A stretch of 64,000 nt of DNA from Candidatus Methylopumilus turicensis. GTDB lineage: Bacteria > Pseudomonadota > Gammaproteobacteria > Burkholderiales > Methylophilaceae. The notes beneath the pieces were generated by a model. It worked only from the letters and a program-made list of their open reading frames with translations, did no database searches and was not told the origin of the DNA. The position numbers were made by a program, and so were the translations under genes. The stretch lies in the NCBI RefSeq assembly GCF_000953015.1, contig NZ_LN794158.1, positions 1,550,001-1,614,000 of the forward strand, read 5' to 3'. Of this stretch, positions 9,638 through 19,025 are shown one piece after another (the stretch's first letter is position 1; every line of letters starts with the position of its first letter).

Positions 9638-11377
9638 CTACATGCTATTTTTCTGTGAATTACCCAAGCCGCGAAGCAAAGCTCTTTCTTCTTCCGTGAG
9701 TTCACTCAAACTTTTTTCTTTAATCGTATCAAACAAATTGGTGTGTGCTCGTTGTTGCCGCATCTCTATTAGTTGCTTCCTTGCACCACTTATTTCAAGA
9801 GCAACATCCAAACTTTCATCCAATAATTGCAACTCACGCTCAACTTCACGCATGAGCTTTGGATCTGACTTATCCTGCATGTGGTGCAAAATCGCGGCTG
9901 GCTTGGAGCTTGGATACAAAATAGCCGCCTCAATTCCAGCACGCAACATTTTATCCTCATCCGTCTCGCCTTTAATCAAACTTGAATCTTGCGCGCTCAC
10001 GAGGTCAGGCCGCATCAACAACATCAATAAGAATCTACGGTGGATAGACACAGGCGTTCGGGTTTGCTTTGGACGCGCTTGTTGCTGCCGCTGAATATTT
10101 GGCAGTTTCAACATGCCTTGCATTTCATCTTGCGAAACACCCGTCAGCTCAGCGATTCGCTTACTCAAAAAAAGACGTGAGCGAGGCGCTTGAATTTGCT
10201 GCAAAATCGGCTCCGCATCATTCAAAAAGCGCACTTTATCTTCTTGCGATTGCAATGGATTGTCTGCACTTAAATGCTGAATAATGTATTGCGAAAGTGG
10301 CAATGCTGTTTTTACTTTAGCTTCAAAAGCTTCTTTACCAAACTCACGCACAAAACTGTCAGGATCATGTTCCGACGGCAAAAATAAGAAGCTTAGTTTT
10401 AGACCATCTGTTAGCGCAGGCAATGCATTCATCGCTGCGCGCCATGCAGCTTTTAAGCCAGCATTGTCACCATCAAAGCAAAATACAATTTCATCTGTTT
10501 GGCGTGTTAATTTTGCAATATGAACTGGCGTAGTTGCGGTGCCTAAAGCCGCCACTGCATACTCAATGCCGTATTGTGCTAGCGCAACCACGTCCATATA
10601 CCCTTCAACCACCAAAGCGCGACAAGCATCGCGCATGGCGCGGCGCGCCATAAAGAGGCCATATAGCTCATTGCCTTTTTGAAACAAGGGCGTTTCGGGA
10701 GAGTTGTAATACTTAGGCGTATCTTCTGGGTCGATAACACGACCTCCAAATCCAATCACCTGGCCTTTTTGGTCGTGAATCGGGAACATAATACGATCGC
10801 GAAAACGGTCGTAACGTTTACCTTGCTCATTCTTGACAACAAGGCCTATCGTTTCTAGCACTTCACTCTCGTATTGAGGAAATACTGATTGTAAATTTTG
10901 CCAGCCCGCAGGCGCATAGCCCACCTGAAAGTTTGCAGCAACCTGTCCACTCAAGCCGCGTCCTTTTAAATACTCGATAGCCCGTGGGGATTTTTTTAAT
11001 TCAGCACGATAATAATTAAGCGCGGTTTGAAGCGCCTCTTGCATGCCAGGGATGATCTTTTGTTGGGGCTTATCCGTATCACGCGTTTCCTCGGGCACAA
11101 TCATGCCTGCGATTTTTGCGAGCTCTTGCACCGCCTCCACAAAACTTAATCCTTGATACTCCATCAAAAAACCAATGGAGGTGCCGTGCGCACCGCAACC
11201 AAAGCAGTGATAAAACTGCTTAGTGGGACTTACTGTAAAAGAGGGGGATTTTTCATTGTGAAAAGGACAGCAGGCAGAGTAATTCGCACCGGCCTTTTTG
11301 AGCGGAACGCTTTTGTTAATCACGTCATAAATATCAACGCGATTAATAAGTTCTTGGATAAAGCTTTCTGGAATCAT
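9638..11377 (-). CDS. dnaG: DNA primase
   Basis: Makes RNA primers for DNA replication. The N-terminal CHC2 zinc finger is seen as CPFHNEKSPSF...FYHCFGCGAHG (residues about 37-64). The catalytic core contains the Toprim acidic residues in VVEGYMDVVALAQYG and FCFDGDNAG. The C-terminal DnaB-interacting domain occupies the last about 150 aa. Length 579 aa is typical. A terminator lies between yqeY and dnaG, so dnaG may be expressed at a lower level than rpsU, as in the E. coli operon. Confidence 0.96.
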   Translation of the reverse strand: MIPESFIQELINRVDIYDVINKSVPLKKAGANYSACCPFHNEKSPSFTVSPTKQFYHCFGCGAHGTSIGFLMEYQGLSFVEAVQELAKIAGMIVPEETRDTDKPQQKIIPGMQEALQTALNYYRAELKKSPRAIEYLKGRGLSGQVAANFQVGYAPAGWQNLQSVFPQYESEVLETIGLVVKNEQGKRYDRFRDRIMFPIHDQKGQVIGFGGRVIDPEDTPKYYNSPETPLFQKGNELYGLFMARRAMRDACRALVVEGYMDVVALAQYGIEYAVAALGTATTPVHIAKLTRQTDEIVFCFDGDNAGLKAAWRAAMNALPALTDGLKLSFLFLPSEHDPDSFVREFGKEAFEAKVKTALPLSQYIIQHLSADNPLQSQEDKVRFLNDAEPILQQIQAPRSRLFLSKRIAELTGVSQDEMQGMLKLPNIQRQQQARPKQTRTPVSIHRRFLLMLLMRPDLVSAQDSSLIKGETDEDKMLRAGIEAAILYPSSKPAAILHHMQDKSDPKLMREVERELQLLDESLDVALEISGARKQLIEMRQQRAHTNLFDTIKEKSLSELTEEERALLRGLGNSQKNSM

Positions 11378-11467
11378 ATTCTTAGGCTTATCGTATCAAA
11401 ATCGTTTAGGGTTACAACTCAAAAAATAGTGACGCAAAGATCATCATAACGCATCGCCAACTAAAAC

Positions 11468-11494
11468 AAAAAAGGAGCTAATCGCTCCTTTTTT
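11468..11494. terminator. Terminator between yqeY and dnaG
   Basis: Stem GGAGC (11474-11478) pairs with GCTCC (11484-11488), extended by A6 and T6 tracts on either side, giving a bidirectional rho-independent terminator. It lies inside the macromolecular synthesis operon, where the E. coli counterpart has a partial terminator that limits dnaG expression. Confidence 0.8.
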
Positions 11495-11540
11495 CATGTT
11501 ATAGCTTGCCAAGATACCGTTTATTTAGATGCTGTAAAAG

Positions 11541-11987
11541 TTATGCGCCGAGTCTTATTTTAATCAAGCCCGATATTTTTCCCATATCGGCACGCCCAAC
11601 AACCAGCGGTTTAACTGCGGCCATCACTTTACTCATATCCTTGATGCCTGCAGCGCCTGTTTCAGCAATCACTTGCTCCAAAATTTCAGCGACTTCATCA
11701 TCGGTTAACGCCTGCGGCAAGTACTCTTGCAATACTGTCACTTCAAACTTCTCAATATCAGCCAGATCATGACGATTAGCAGCTTCATATTGAGAAATAG
11801 AATCACGACGTTGTTTAAGCATCTTTTCAATCGCTTCGATTACCTGCATATCATCAAGCTCAATACGCTCATCGACTTCACGTTGCTTGATTGCTGCTTG
11901 TAACAAACGAATAGCACCTAAACGCGCACTATCTTTGGCGCGCATTGCATTTTTCATATCTTCAGAGATGCGCGCTTTTAATGACAC
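11541..11987 (-). CDS. yqeY: GatB/YqeY domain protein
   Basis: Small protein (148 aa) with the tRNA-binding tail domain seen in GatB (PF09424). Landmarks are LKARISEDMKNAMRAKD at the N-terminus, a helical middle (QYEAANRHDLADIE) and GKISGLIKIRLGA at the end. The GTG at 11987 is preferred because GAGG lies just upstream and the family begins MSLK; a TTG two codons earlier is also in frame. It sits between rpsU and dnaG, a common bacterial order. Molecular function is not established; a role in tRNA amidation or binding is inferred from the domain. Confidence 0.88.
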   Translation of the reverse strand: MSLKARISEDMKNAMRAKDSARLGAIRLLQAAIKQREVDERIELDDMQVIEAIEKMLKQRRDSISQYEAANRHDLADIEKFEVTVLQEYLPQALTDDEVAEILEQVIAETGAAGIKDMSKVMAAVKPLVVGRADMGKISGLIKIRLGA

Positions 11988-12053
11988 TACCAACCTCGAA
12001 ATTCTTAATTAACTTCACTACAAACTTGAAACAACAAACCAGCACTAAAAATA

Positions 12054-12266
12054 TTAGTAAAGTTTTGGCGCCAAAGTTTGGTTACGAATACGACGATAGT
12101 GACGTTTAACAGCAGCTGCAGCTTTGCGTTTACGTTCCCATGTTGGTTTTTCGTAGAATTCGCGAGCACGCAAATCTGTCAACAAACCAGTTTTTTCAAT
12201 AATGCGTTTGAAACGGCGAAGCGCAACGTCAAACGGCTCATTCTCTTTTACACGTACACTAGACAT
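12054..12266 (-). CDS. rpsU: 30S ribosomal protein S21
   Basis: 70 aa, basic. The family pattern [18 protein letters not shown] is followed by [14 protein letters not shown] and a basic C-terminus. S21 helps initiation complexes use the Shine-Dalgarno region. It is the first gene of the macromolecular synthesis operon and is divergent from tsaD across about 123 bp that must hold both promoters. Confidence 0.97.
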   Translation of the reverse strand: MSSVRVKENEPFDVALRRFKRIIEKTGLLTDLRAREFYEKPTWERKRKAAAAVKRHYRRIRNQTLAPKLY

Positions 12267-12389
12267 AGAACTCTCTCTACTTAAATTTTGGTCGAAATTG
12301 CGGAAAAGTTTGCTATTCTATCGGTTAAACCACAATTTATCAAACACTTTGCGCCCAAAAACGCATCAACATTCAGATAACGCTCAAAT

Positions 12390-13412
12390 ATGCTTATTTT
12401 AGGAATTGAATCTTCTTGCGATGAAACAGGTATCGCACTTTATGATACCGAACGCGGATTACTTGCTTATGCACTCCATTCACAAATTGAGATGCACTCG
12501 GAATACGGCGGCGTTGTCCCAGAACTTGCCTCGCGCGACCATATTAGACGCGCCTTGCCACTCATCCAAAAAGTACTAAACGATGCAAAGCTAGCGCTAT
12601 CAGACATTGATGGCATCGCTTACACACAAGGCCCAGGACTTTCTGGAGCGCTATTGGTTGGCACCTGTATTGCCGAGTCTTTAGCCTTCACGCTCAACGT
12701 ACCCACTATAGGCGTTCATCATCTAGAAGGACATTTACTCGCGCCACTTCTCGAAGAAAATCCGCCTCAATTTCCATTTGTCGCGTTGCTTGTTTCTGGT
12801 GGGCATACCCAACTAATGAAAGTAACAGGCGTTGGCGAATACGAACTACTAGGCGATACCCTTGATGATGCAGCTGGCGAGGCATTTGATAAAACCGCAA
12901 AACTATTAGGCTTAGCCTACCCTGGCGGCCCAGCCGTATCAAAATTAGCAATCCAAGGCTCAAAAGGCCGATTCAAATTACCGCGCCCCATGTTAAATAG
13001 CGGCGATTTAAATTTCAGTTTCAGCGGCTTAAAAACTGCGGTACTCACTTTGGCAAACCAAAATGAAAGTGACTTACAAACCAAGGCTGACATTGCTTAT
13101 GAGTTTCAAGAAGCCGTAACCGAAATCCTCACCACCAAATGTATGTCTGCATTACGCCAAACAGGGCTTGATAATTTGATTGTCTCTGGCGGGGTGGGTG
13201 CTAATAAACGATTACGCGAACAACTGAATTTCGCAACCAAGCGCAAACTTTGCCATGTGCATTATCCACGCTTAGAGTTTTGCACCGACAATGGCGCGAT
13301 GATCGCGTTTGCTGGGGCGATGAGATTGAAAGCGCTTGAAGGGTCTCAGCCAAGTCACAGCTTTACGGTGCGCCCACGCTGGGATTTAGCTGAGTTACAG
13401 AAACCGCAATAA
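12390..13412 (+). CDS. tsaD: tRNA N6-adenosine threonylcarbamoyltransferase TsaD
   Basis: Transfers the threonylcarbamoyl group to A37 of ANN-decoding tRNAs, working with TsaB and TsaE. It starts [17 protein letters not shown] (ASKHA nucleotide-binding fold). Metal-binding HLEGHL is near residue 111, [11 protein letters not shown] follows, and [13 protein letters not shown]-type sequence ([11 protein letters not shown]) is near residue 267. The 340 aa length is normal. The divergent pairing with rpsU is conserved in many proteobacteria, including E. coli. Confidence 0.97.
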   Translation: MLILGIESSCDETGIALYDTERGLLAYALHSQIEMHSEYGGVVPELASRDHIRRALPLIQKVLNDAKLALSDIDGIAYTQGPGLSGALLVGTCIAESLAFTLNVPTIGVHHLEGHLLAPLLEENPPQFPFVALLVSGGHTQLMKVTGVGEYELLGDTLDDAAGEAFDKTAKLLGLAYPGGPAVSKLAIQGSKGRFKLPRPMLNSGDLNFSFSGLKTAVLTLANQNESDLQTKADIAYEFQEAVTEILTTKCMSALRQTGLDNLIVSGGVGANKRLREQLNFATKRKLCHVHYPRLEFCTDNGAMIAFAGAMRLKALEGSQPSHSFTVRPRWDLAELQKPQ

Positions 13413-13422
13413 GTGCGTAATG

Positions 13423-14052
13423 CTACTTCTTGCCGAAACCTGACTCCGTACCATTAAGCAGTTTTTGGATGTTGGTTCTATGGCGCCAAACCAGCATCAC
13501 CGCCAAGAACACAAAAACAATCTCGTAATCACGATACGCCTCAAACCAATTTAATGAGCCCGCATAAATAGGTAACAAAATTGAGGCCACAATGGCTGCC
13601 AATGATGAGTACTTAGTGGCCGCGAATACCAACCCCCAAGTGAGCATCGTCAGAAGCGCGAGCCAGGGTGAAATCGCTAGCAAAATCCCCAAAGCCGTTG
13701 CCACACCCTTACCGCCTTTGAACTTATAAAACACAGGGTATAAATGCCCCAAAAATACAGCAATCGCAACAGCACTGGTCACCCACATCAACCCGCCATC
13801 TGGTTGCATCAAAAACCATACTGGAAACCAACCTTTAAAAGCATCACCTAACAAAGTCAACGCAGCCGCTGATTTTTTTCCACTACGCAGTACATTGGTT
13901 GCACCAGGGTTGCCTGAGCCAACAGTCCGTGGGTCAGGTAAGCCAAAAAGCTTGCTGATTAAAATACCAAAAGCGATAGACCCAAGAATATACGCCGCAA
14001 CGATTTGTACTAATGCAATTGGGCTAACGTCAATAAAACCTAACTCATTCAT
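13423..14052 (-). CDS. plsY: Glycerol-3-phosphate acyltransferase PlsY
   Basis: Inner-membrane enzyme that acylates glycerol-3-phosphate from acyl-phosphate in phospholipid synthesis. About five membrane segments in 209 aa. The family motifs are SGNPGATNVLR (active-site loop), GHLYPVFYKFKGGKGVATALG, and the C-terminal VWRHRTNIQKLLNG. Convergent with tsaD (10 bp apart) and divergent from folB. Confidence 0.95.
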   Translation of the reverse strand: MNELGFIDVSPIALVQIVAAYILGSIAFGILISKLFGLPDPRTVGSGNPGATNVLRSGKKSAAALTLLGDAFKGWFPVWFLMQPDGGLMWVTSAVAIAVFLGHLYPVFYKFKGGKGVATALGILLAISPWLALLTMLTWGLVFAATKYSSLAAIVASILLPIYAGSLNWFEAYRDYEIVFVFLAVMLVWRHRTNIQKLLNGTESGFGKK

Positions 14053-14099
14053 GGCGAGATGCTCTAAAATCCAAAAGACTTATTCTAAACCATATAGGC

Positions 14100-14468
14100 A
14101 TGATCGGCATGGACATCATTTTTTTAAGCGAAGTCAAAATTCAGACCAAACTTGGCGTACCCGAATGGGAGCGCGTGGTGCCGCAGACGATCGTGCTAGA
14201 TATTGAAATCGCCATGCCAAATAGCTCCAGCTGTGTCACGGATGAAATCGCTGACACCATTGATTATGGCCTTGTGGTTGCTCGCTTACGTGATACTTTG
14301 AATGAAAAAAGTTTTAAATTGGTCGAGGCGCTCGCAGAGCATCTTTGCCAACTCATCATCACAGAATTCAAAGCCCCTTGGGTTAAGATTAAAGTGGCAA
14401 AGCCTGGTATCTTACCTGGCGTGAAGTCGCTTGGCGTGGTGATTGAGCGAGGAAGTAAATCAGCTTAA
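14100..14468 (+). CDS. folB: Dihydroneopterin aldolase
   Basis: Folate pathway enzyme converting dihydroneopterin to 6-hydroxymethyl-dihydropterin. The family fold is seen in MDIIFLSEVKIQTKLGVPEWER, the central TIDYGLV motif (Tyr), and the VKSLGVVIERG end. The conserved start is the second ATG (14109, MDIIF); the first at 14100 adds three residues. Its last four bases overlap the end of the convergent xerD. Confidence 0.92.
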   Translation: MIGMDIIFLSEVKIQTKLGVPEWERVVPQTIVLDIEIAMPNSSSCVTDEIADTIDYGLVVARLRDTLNEKSFKLVEALAEHLCQLIITEFKAPWVKIKVAKPGILPGVKSLGVVIERGSKSA

Positions 14469-15376
14469 CCGCGCGGATGGTGTGCTGTGTGTAACTGCTT
14501 CAATCGTTCTCTCGCCACATGGGTATAAATTTGCGTCGTCGAAATATCCGAGTGGCCCAATAACATCTGTACCACACGAAGGTCCGCCCCGTGATTCAAT
14601 AGATGCGTTGCAAAAGCGTGTCGCAACACGTGAGGTGACATCGGTTTATGGATGCCGGCTACCAAAGCATATCGTTTAATCAAATACCAAAAAGCCTGCC
14701 GCGTCATAGCGGCGCCGCGCTGCGTTACAAACATGCTATCACTGAGACGCTTTTCTAAAATGGTTGGGCGAGCCTCTTTTAAGTAACGTGTCAGCCAATC
14801 AACGGCCACTTCGCCCATAGGCACAAGACGAGTTTTACTGCCCTTACCCGTGACGCGAACTACGCCTTCAGAAAGACTCACTTCTGTCACTTTTACGCCA
14901 ACCAATTCTGAGACACGCAAACCACTTGCATACAGGAGCTCAAGCATTGCCCGATCTCGCAAGCCAATGGGGTCATCTAAATTCGGCGCACCGAGCAAAG
15001 ACTCAACATCCTCTTCACTTAGACTTTTCGGGAGTGAGCGTGGCAACTTGGGTGACTCAATTTGTAAGCTTGGGTCTTGTGCGATTTTATTTTCTCGCAA
15101 AGCAAAACGATAAAGACGTCGCAAACTCGCAATTAAACGACTAATACTGCGCGGCTTGCTCACAGGGAACCTAAACGCCAAATATCGCTGAATATCAAAC
15201 TGTTCAACCTGCAACAAATCCTTAGCTGCATCCTTTTCTAACCAAACAGCAAACTGTGCTAAATCTTGGCGATAGCTATCTAATGTATTGCGGGCTAAAC
15301 CTTCCTCCAGCCATATCCTGTCGATGAACTCATCCAAAATGGCCTGATTATTTATTGATAAGTTATTTTGATTCAT
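14465..15376 (-). CDS. xerD: Site-specific tyrosine recombinase XerD
   Basis: Chromosome-dimer resolution recombinase acting with XerC at dif. The SAM-like N-terminal domain is at residues 8-95. The catalytic domain has all residues: Arg in SGLRVSELV, Lys in GKGSKTRLVP, H-x-x-R in SPHVLRHAFATHLL, His in LLGHSDISTTQIYTHV and the Tyr in the same motif. 303 aa is typical. The gene start overlaps the end of ogt by 14 bp, so the two are translationally linked. Confidence 0.95.
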   Translation of the reverse strand: MNQNNLSINNQAILDEFIDRIWLEEGLARNTLDSYRQDLAQFAVWLEKDAAKDLLQVEQFDIQRYLAFRFPVSKPRSISRLIASLRRLYRFALRENKIAQDPSLQIESPKLPRSLPKSLSEEDVESLLGAPNLDDPIGLRDRAMLELLYASGLRVSELVGVKVTEVSLSEGVVRVTGKGSKTRLVPMGEVAVDWLTRYLKEARPTILEKRLSDSMFVTQRGAAMTRQAFWYLIKRYALVAGIHKPMSPHVLRHAFATHLLNHGADLRVVQMLLGHSDISTTQIYTHVARERLKQLHTAHHPRG

Positions 15377-15839
15377 GTGCCAACAACCATGATTTAATTT
15401 TTAGCCCACCATCCACACCCTGCATAAAACCACCTAATCCATTTTTAGCCACCACGCGGTGACAAGGAATAAGCAAGGGTAAGCTATTGGCGCCGCAAGC
15501 ATTCGCAACTGCGCGTGGTCCCGAACCAATTTTTTCAGCCAGCTCTGAATATGTCAGCACTTCTCCAACAGGAATAGCAGAAATGGCCTTCCAAACACGT
15601 TTTTGAAATGGGGTTCCTGAAACCGCATAAGGAATATCTAATGTTGAGTCTGCTTGCATAAAATACTGGCTGATTTGATGTGCTATGTGTTGTGCAAATT
15701 GGTGAGAAGTCTCAGGCGCACCTTGCTGGATAGGAAACAGCTGAATACCAACGACACAATCACTTTCAATATGAATGCCAACCCCGCCGAATGGTGCATT
15801 GATAACTACATCGTGATATTGAATACTCGGCTTAACCAT
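15363..15839 (-). CDS. ogt: Methylated-DNA-protein-cysteine methyltransferase
   Basis: Suicide repair enzyme removing alkyl groups from O6-alkylguanine. The active-site motif IPCHRVV is near residue 127; the DNA-binding helix-turn-helix is FQKRVWKAISAIPVGEVLTYSELA, which includes the arginine finger region GSGPRAVANACG. Length 158 aa, single-domain Ogt type without the Ada regulatory domain. Upstream of xerD with overlap. Confidence 0.93.
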   Translation of the reverse strand: MVKPSIQYHDVVINAPFGGVGIHIESDCVVGIQLFPIQQGAPETSHQFAQHIAHQISQYFMQADSTLDIPYAVSGTPFQKRVWKAISAIPVGEVLTYSELAEKIGSGPRAVANACGANSLPLLIPCHRVVAKNGLGGFMQGVDGGLKIKSWLLAHESK

Positions 15840-15880
15840 GCGCTTTATATTAGCCTAATTTATAAAAATATAGATAATAA

Positions 15881-15910
15881 AAAAGCCCCAGACTTTCGTC
15901 TGAGGCTTTT
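15881..15910. terminator. Terminator of rpsP-rplS operon
   Basis: Stem of 13 positions with one mismatch (AAAAGCCCCAGAC at 15881-15893 with GTCTGAGGCTTTT at 15898-15910) and a TTTC loop. It lies between the convergently ending rplS transcript and the start of ogt. The A and T tracts make it work in both directions. Confidence 0.82.
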
Positions 15911-15941
15911 AATTTTGAAGCTTTGAATAATAAAGCTTAGC

Positions 15942-16337
15942 TTATTCTGCTGCTTCCGGCGCCATCACCTCACGGTCACGTGCTTGCAATTTCTCTTTAA
16001 TACGTGCAGATTTACCTGAACGCTCACGCAAGTAGTAAAGTTTGCTACGGCGAACATCACCGCGGCGTTTTACTTCGATGCTTGCAATCAATGGTGAGTA
16101 AGTTTGGAATGTACGTTCCACACCTTCACCTGATGAAATTTTACGTACGATGAATGAAGAGTTAAGGCCACGGTTGCGAATAGCGATCACAACACCTTCG
16201 TAAGCCTGCACACGTTTACGTGTACCTTCAACAACGTTTACACCAACCACAACTGTGTCACCTGGTGCAAAGCTAGGAATCGTTTTGCCTAAACGCGCAA
16301 TCTCTTCCTTTTCTAACATTTCAATAATATTTGCCAC
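15942..16337 (-). CDS. rplS: 50S ribosomal protein L19
   Basis: 131 aa. The family core is [26 protein letters not shown] and [21 protein letters not shown]; the protein lies at the 30S-50S interface. Start is the GTG at 16337 ([12 protein letters not shown] in the family's usual position), preceded by AAGGAG seven bases upstream. An upstream in-frame ATG exists but would add 20 residues overlapping trmD. Last gene of rpsP-rimM-trmD-rplS. Confidence 0.96.
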   Translation of the reverse strand: MANIIEMLEKEEIARLGKTIPSFAPGDTVVVGVNVVEGTRKRVQAYEGVVIAIRNRGLNSSFIVRKISSGEGVERTFQTYSPLIASIEVKRRGDVRRSKLYYLRERSGKSARIKEKLQARDREVMAPEAAE

Positions 16338-16350
16338 TTTCGTGCTCCTT

Positions 16351-17145
16351 CTAGTTATGCGAATCTTGTTCCTGCTTTTCATTAAGCTCAATATCAAGCT
16401 CTGCTAGCAGCCGAGATTCCTCTTTTGACAACGACCTTACGGCCAATAAATCGGGACGTTGATCCCGAGTTCTTTTCAATGACATTTTTAAGCGCCACTG
16501 TTTAATCTTTGCATGGTTACCTGAGGTCAATACATCCGGCACTTTTACACCGGCATATTCTTCAGGCCTAGTGAAATGCGGGCAATCCAGCAAACCGTCT
16601 ACGAATGAATCTTCTATCGCAGAATCGGCATCCCCTAATGCGCCAGGCAATTGTCTAACAATCGCATCCATTAACACCATCGCTGGCAACTCACCGCCAG
16701 ACAACACATAATCACCAATCGAGTATTCCGCATCGACCAGACGATCTAACAATCGCTGATCCACTCCCTCATATCGACTAGCTAGCACTACCAATCCTTG
16801 CTCGGCAAACTCTAAGTCGGCAATCAAGTCCATCACAATCTCATGCGTGAGGGGCTTACCACTTGGTGACATATGAATCACCTTAGGCTTTGCTACGCCA
16901 GCTGCCACTTGTCTTGCTTTAGCAGCTTGTATTGCCTGTTCTAAAGGCTCCGCCAACATCACCATGCCAGGGCCACCGCCGTATGGTCTATCATCAACCG
17001 TACGATGATTGTCTGTTGTGTAATCCCTAGGATTCCACAACGACAAACTATATAACTTATTCTCTATTGCTCTTGCAGTAATCCCATGCTGACTAATCGC
17101 GTCAAACATTGGTGGAAACAGAGTGACGATATCAAACTGGATCAC
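16351..17145 (-). CDS. trmD: tRNA (guanine-N1)-methyltransferase TrmD
   Basis: SPOUT-class enzyme that methylates G37 of tRNAs, preventing frameshifting. Family motifs: [16 protein letters not shown] at the start, [13 protein letters not shown], the knot region [14 protein letters not shown] and [16 protein letters not shown]. 264 aa is usual. The rimM stop and the trmD start are directly adjacent. Confidence 0.96.
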   Translation of the reverse strand: MIQFDIVTLFPPMFDAISQHGITARAIENKLYSLSLWNPRDYTTDNHRTVDDRPYGGGPGMVMLAEPLEQAIQAAKARQVAAGVAKPKVIHMSPSGKPLTHEIVMDLIADLEFAEQGLVVLASRYEGVDQRLLDRLVDAEYSIGDYVLSGGELPAMVLMDAIVRQLPGALGDADSAIEDSFVDGLLDCPHFTRPEEYAGVKVPDVLTSGNHAKIKQWRLKMSLKRTRDQRPDLLAVRSLSKEESRLLAELDIELNEKQEQDSHN

Positions 17146-17688
17146 TTACTCATCCCACTCTATAGGCCAATCGACCGACATCGTTTTTTCTGCAATGCTT
17201 ACATCTAAAATCGTTTGATCAACAAAAGGCAGTAAACGCTCTTTGCCATCCTTCGGGTCTTTAACGACAATCACGTCATTCGCACCCGTTTCAAACACAT
17301 CGCTTACTAATCCAAGCGCAATGCCTTGTTGATTAGTGACACTCAACCCAATTAAATCTGACCAGTAGTACTCACCTTCATCCGCTTCTGGAAATTCTTC
17401 ACGGGGCACAGCCACATGTTTACTCTTCAAAGCGAGTGCGGCATCTCGGTCATTGACGCCTTTTAGTTTGACCAACAAAGTATCGTTATGCACTTTTGCT
17501 GTTTCAACCAAATACTTTTGCCAAGGCGAATTCTTGATACCTGGCTGAGTAGAGTTATCATCTCTTCCCAACCACCAATCAGGGTAATCCAGCAGGCTAT
17601 CGATAGACTCTGTGCTAGTTTGCACTTTTAGCCATCCAAAAATGCCATAAGGGGCGACGATGCGCCCCATGACTACCATATTACTCAC
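17146..17688 (-). CDS. rimM: 16S rRNA processing protein RimM
   Basis: Ribosome maturation factor for the 30S head. The RimM N-terminal beta-barrel is seen in MGRIVAPYGIFGWLKVQ and the PRC-barrel in the second half (YYWSDLIGLSV). 180 aa. In the usual rpsP-rimM-trmD-rplS order. Confidence 0.95.
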   Translation of the reverse strand: MSNMVVMGRIVAPYGIFGWLKVQTSTESIDSLLDYPDWWLGRDDNSTQPGIKNSPWQKYLVETAKVHNDTLLVKLKGVNDRDAALALKSKHVAVPREEFPEADEGEYYWSDLIGLSVTNQQGIALGLVSDVFETGANDVIVVKDPKDGKERLLPFVDQTILDVSIAEKTMSVDWPIEWDE

Positions 17689-17712
17689 TGATTGTTTTAC
17701 AACGACGCTTCA

Positions 17713-17736
17713 TTAAGGCTACACAGGTAGCCTTAA
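17713..17736. promoter_or_regulatory. Perfect hairpin between rpsP and rimM
   Basis: A 10-bp perfect stem (TTAAGGCTAC at 17713-17722 with GTAGCCTTAA at 17727-17736) with an ACAG tetraloop lies in the rpsP-rimM gap. No U-tract follows on the transcribed strand, so it looks like an attenuator, processing or stability element rather than a terminator. It would fit the lower expression of rimM and trmD relative to the ribosomal proteins known from this operon. Confidence 0.6.
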
Positions 17737-17739
17737 GAA

Positions 17740-18234
17740 TTATTCAGCGTCAGATGCCTCAGGAGCAGCTTCTTCAGCGACAGCTTCTGCAGCTGGCTCT
17801 TCAGCAGCAACTTCTTCTACAGCAGGTGCGGCAGCAGCAGCTTCAGCCGCTTCTTTTGCAGCAGCCTCTTCTTCAGCTTTCTTAGCAGCAGCAGCTTCTT
17901 TTGCAGCAGCAACTAATTTAGCTTCAGCAGCAGCTTTAGCATTTGCAACTTTAGCAGCGTCTTTTGCTTTCTTAGCGGCCATGAATTCTGGGCCTTTAGC
18001 ATTGTCTTTAACCAAGCGAGCTACACAATCAGATAATTGCGCGCCATTGCTTTGCCAATGACTGATACGTGCTGTATCTAAGCGAAGACCTTCTTGGCCT
18101 TCTTTAGCTGATGGGTTGTAGAAGCCAACACGCTCAATAAAGCGGCCGTCGCGACGATTACGTGAATCTGCAACTACTACGCTGTAGAAAGGGGTCTTCT
18201 TCGCGCCACCGCGGGCTAGTCGAATGATTACCAT
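17740..18234 (-). CDS. rpsP: 30S ribosomal protein S16 with long Ala/Glu-rich C-terminal tail
   Basis: The first about 80 residues are a canonical S16 ([45 protein letters not shown]). About 80 more residues follow, composed almost only of Ala, Lys and Glu, first lysine-rich then acidic, and ending PEASDAE. E. coli S16 is 82 aa. The tail is in frame and has no obvious domain; the alternating A/K/E composition predicts a helix. First gene of the rpsP-rimM-trmD-rplS operon. Confidence 0.95.
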   Translation of the reverse strand: MVIIRLARGGAKKTPFYSVVVADSRNRRDGRFIERVGFYNPSAKEGQEGLRLDTARISHWQSNGAQLSDCVARLVKDNAKGPEFMAAKKAKDAAKVANAKAAAEAKLVAAAKEAAAAKKAEEEAAAKEAAEAAAAAPAVEEVAAEEPAAEAVAEEAAPEASDAE

Positions 18235-18344
18235 AATATTTTGTTCTCTAATCGTTTTTACAGAAAGGGGCGGATTTTACGTTATTTTCGAATGCTTTGG
18301 CAAGGTAAATATGCGGTATTTGCAAATTTATCTGATTGCCTTTA

Positions 18345-19022
18345 CTAAGCCGGCTGTTGGTAGTGTGTTGGATCAGGTAATCCTGCGCCAGAAAAGCCAT
18401 CTTTTCGGAATCGGCAGGAATCACACAAGCCGCATGCACGTCCATCAGCATCAGCCTGATAACAAGAAACCGTCATCCCATAATCAAACCCTAAAGAATG
18501 GCCACATTGAATAATTTGTGCTTTGGTCATGTCAATCAGCGGCGCATGCACTGTAATGGTTTTGCCCTCAACTGCGCTTTTGGTGGCTAAGTTGGCCATC
18601 CGCTGAAACGCGGCCACGTACTCTTGGCGGCAATCAGGATAGCCAGAATAATCTAGTGCATTCACCCCAATAAAAATATCTTGCGCAGCCAAGGTCTCAG
18701 CCCAAGCCAGCGCTAATGACAACATAATGGTATTGCGGGCTGGCACATAGGTCACAGGAATGCCATCACTTGGGGTTTCTGGCACATCAATATTGTTGTC
18801 GGTAAGGGCAGAGCCGCCAAACATGGAAAGATCTAATTGCACCGTTTTATGCGCTTTAGCCCCTAATTTATTTGCAACACGTTCAGCTGCTTGCAGCTCA
18901 GCCACATGGCGTTGGTGATAATCCAAGCTTAAGCAATAACATTCATAGCCTTGGCTTTTAGCAATGGCCAACACTGTCGCGGAATCCAATCCGCCTGAAA
19001 GTAAAACAACCGCTTTTTTCAT
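18345..19022 (-). CDS. queC: 7-cyano-7-deazaguanine synthase
   Basis: ATP-dependent enzyme converting 7-carboxy-7-deazaguanine to preQ0 in queuosine synthesis. The PP-loop is [13 protein letters not shown] at the N-terminus. The zinc site is [15 protein letters not shown] near the C-terminus. 225 aa is usual. It follows queE by 3 bp and ends the leftward run from yebC. Confidence 0.96.
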   Translation of the reverse strand: MKKAVVLLSGGLDSATVLAIAKSQGYECYCLSLDYHQRHVAELQAAERVANKLGAKAHKTVQLDLSMFGGSALTDNNIDVPETPSDGIPVTYVPARNTIMLSLALAWAETLAAQDIFIGVNALDYSGYPDCRQEYVAAFQRMANLATKSAVEGKTITVHAPLIDMTKAQIIQCGHSLGFDYGMTVSCYQADADGRACGLCDSCRFRKDGFSGAGLPDPTHYQQPA

Positions 19023-19025
19023 TGC

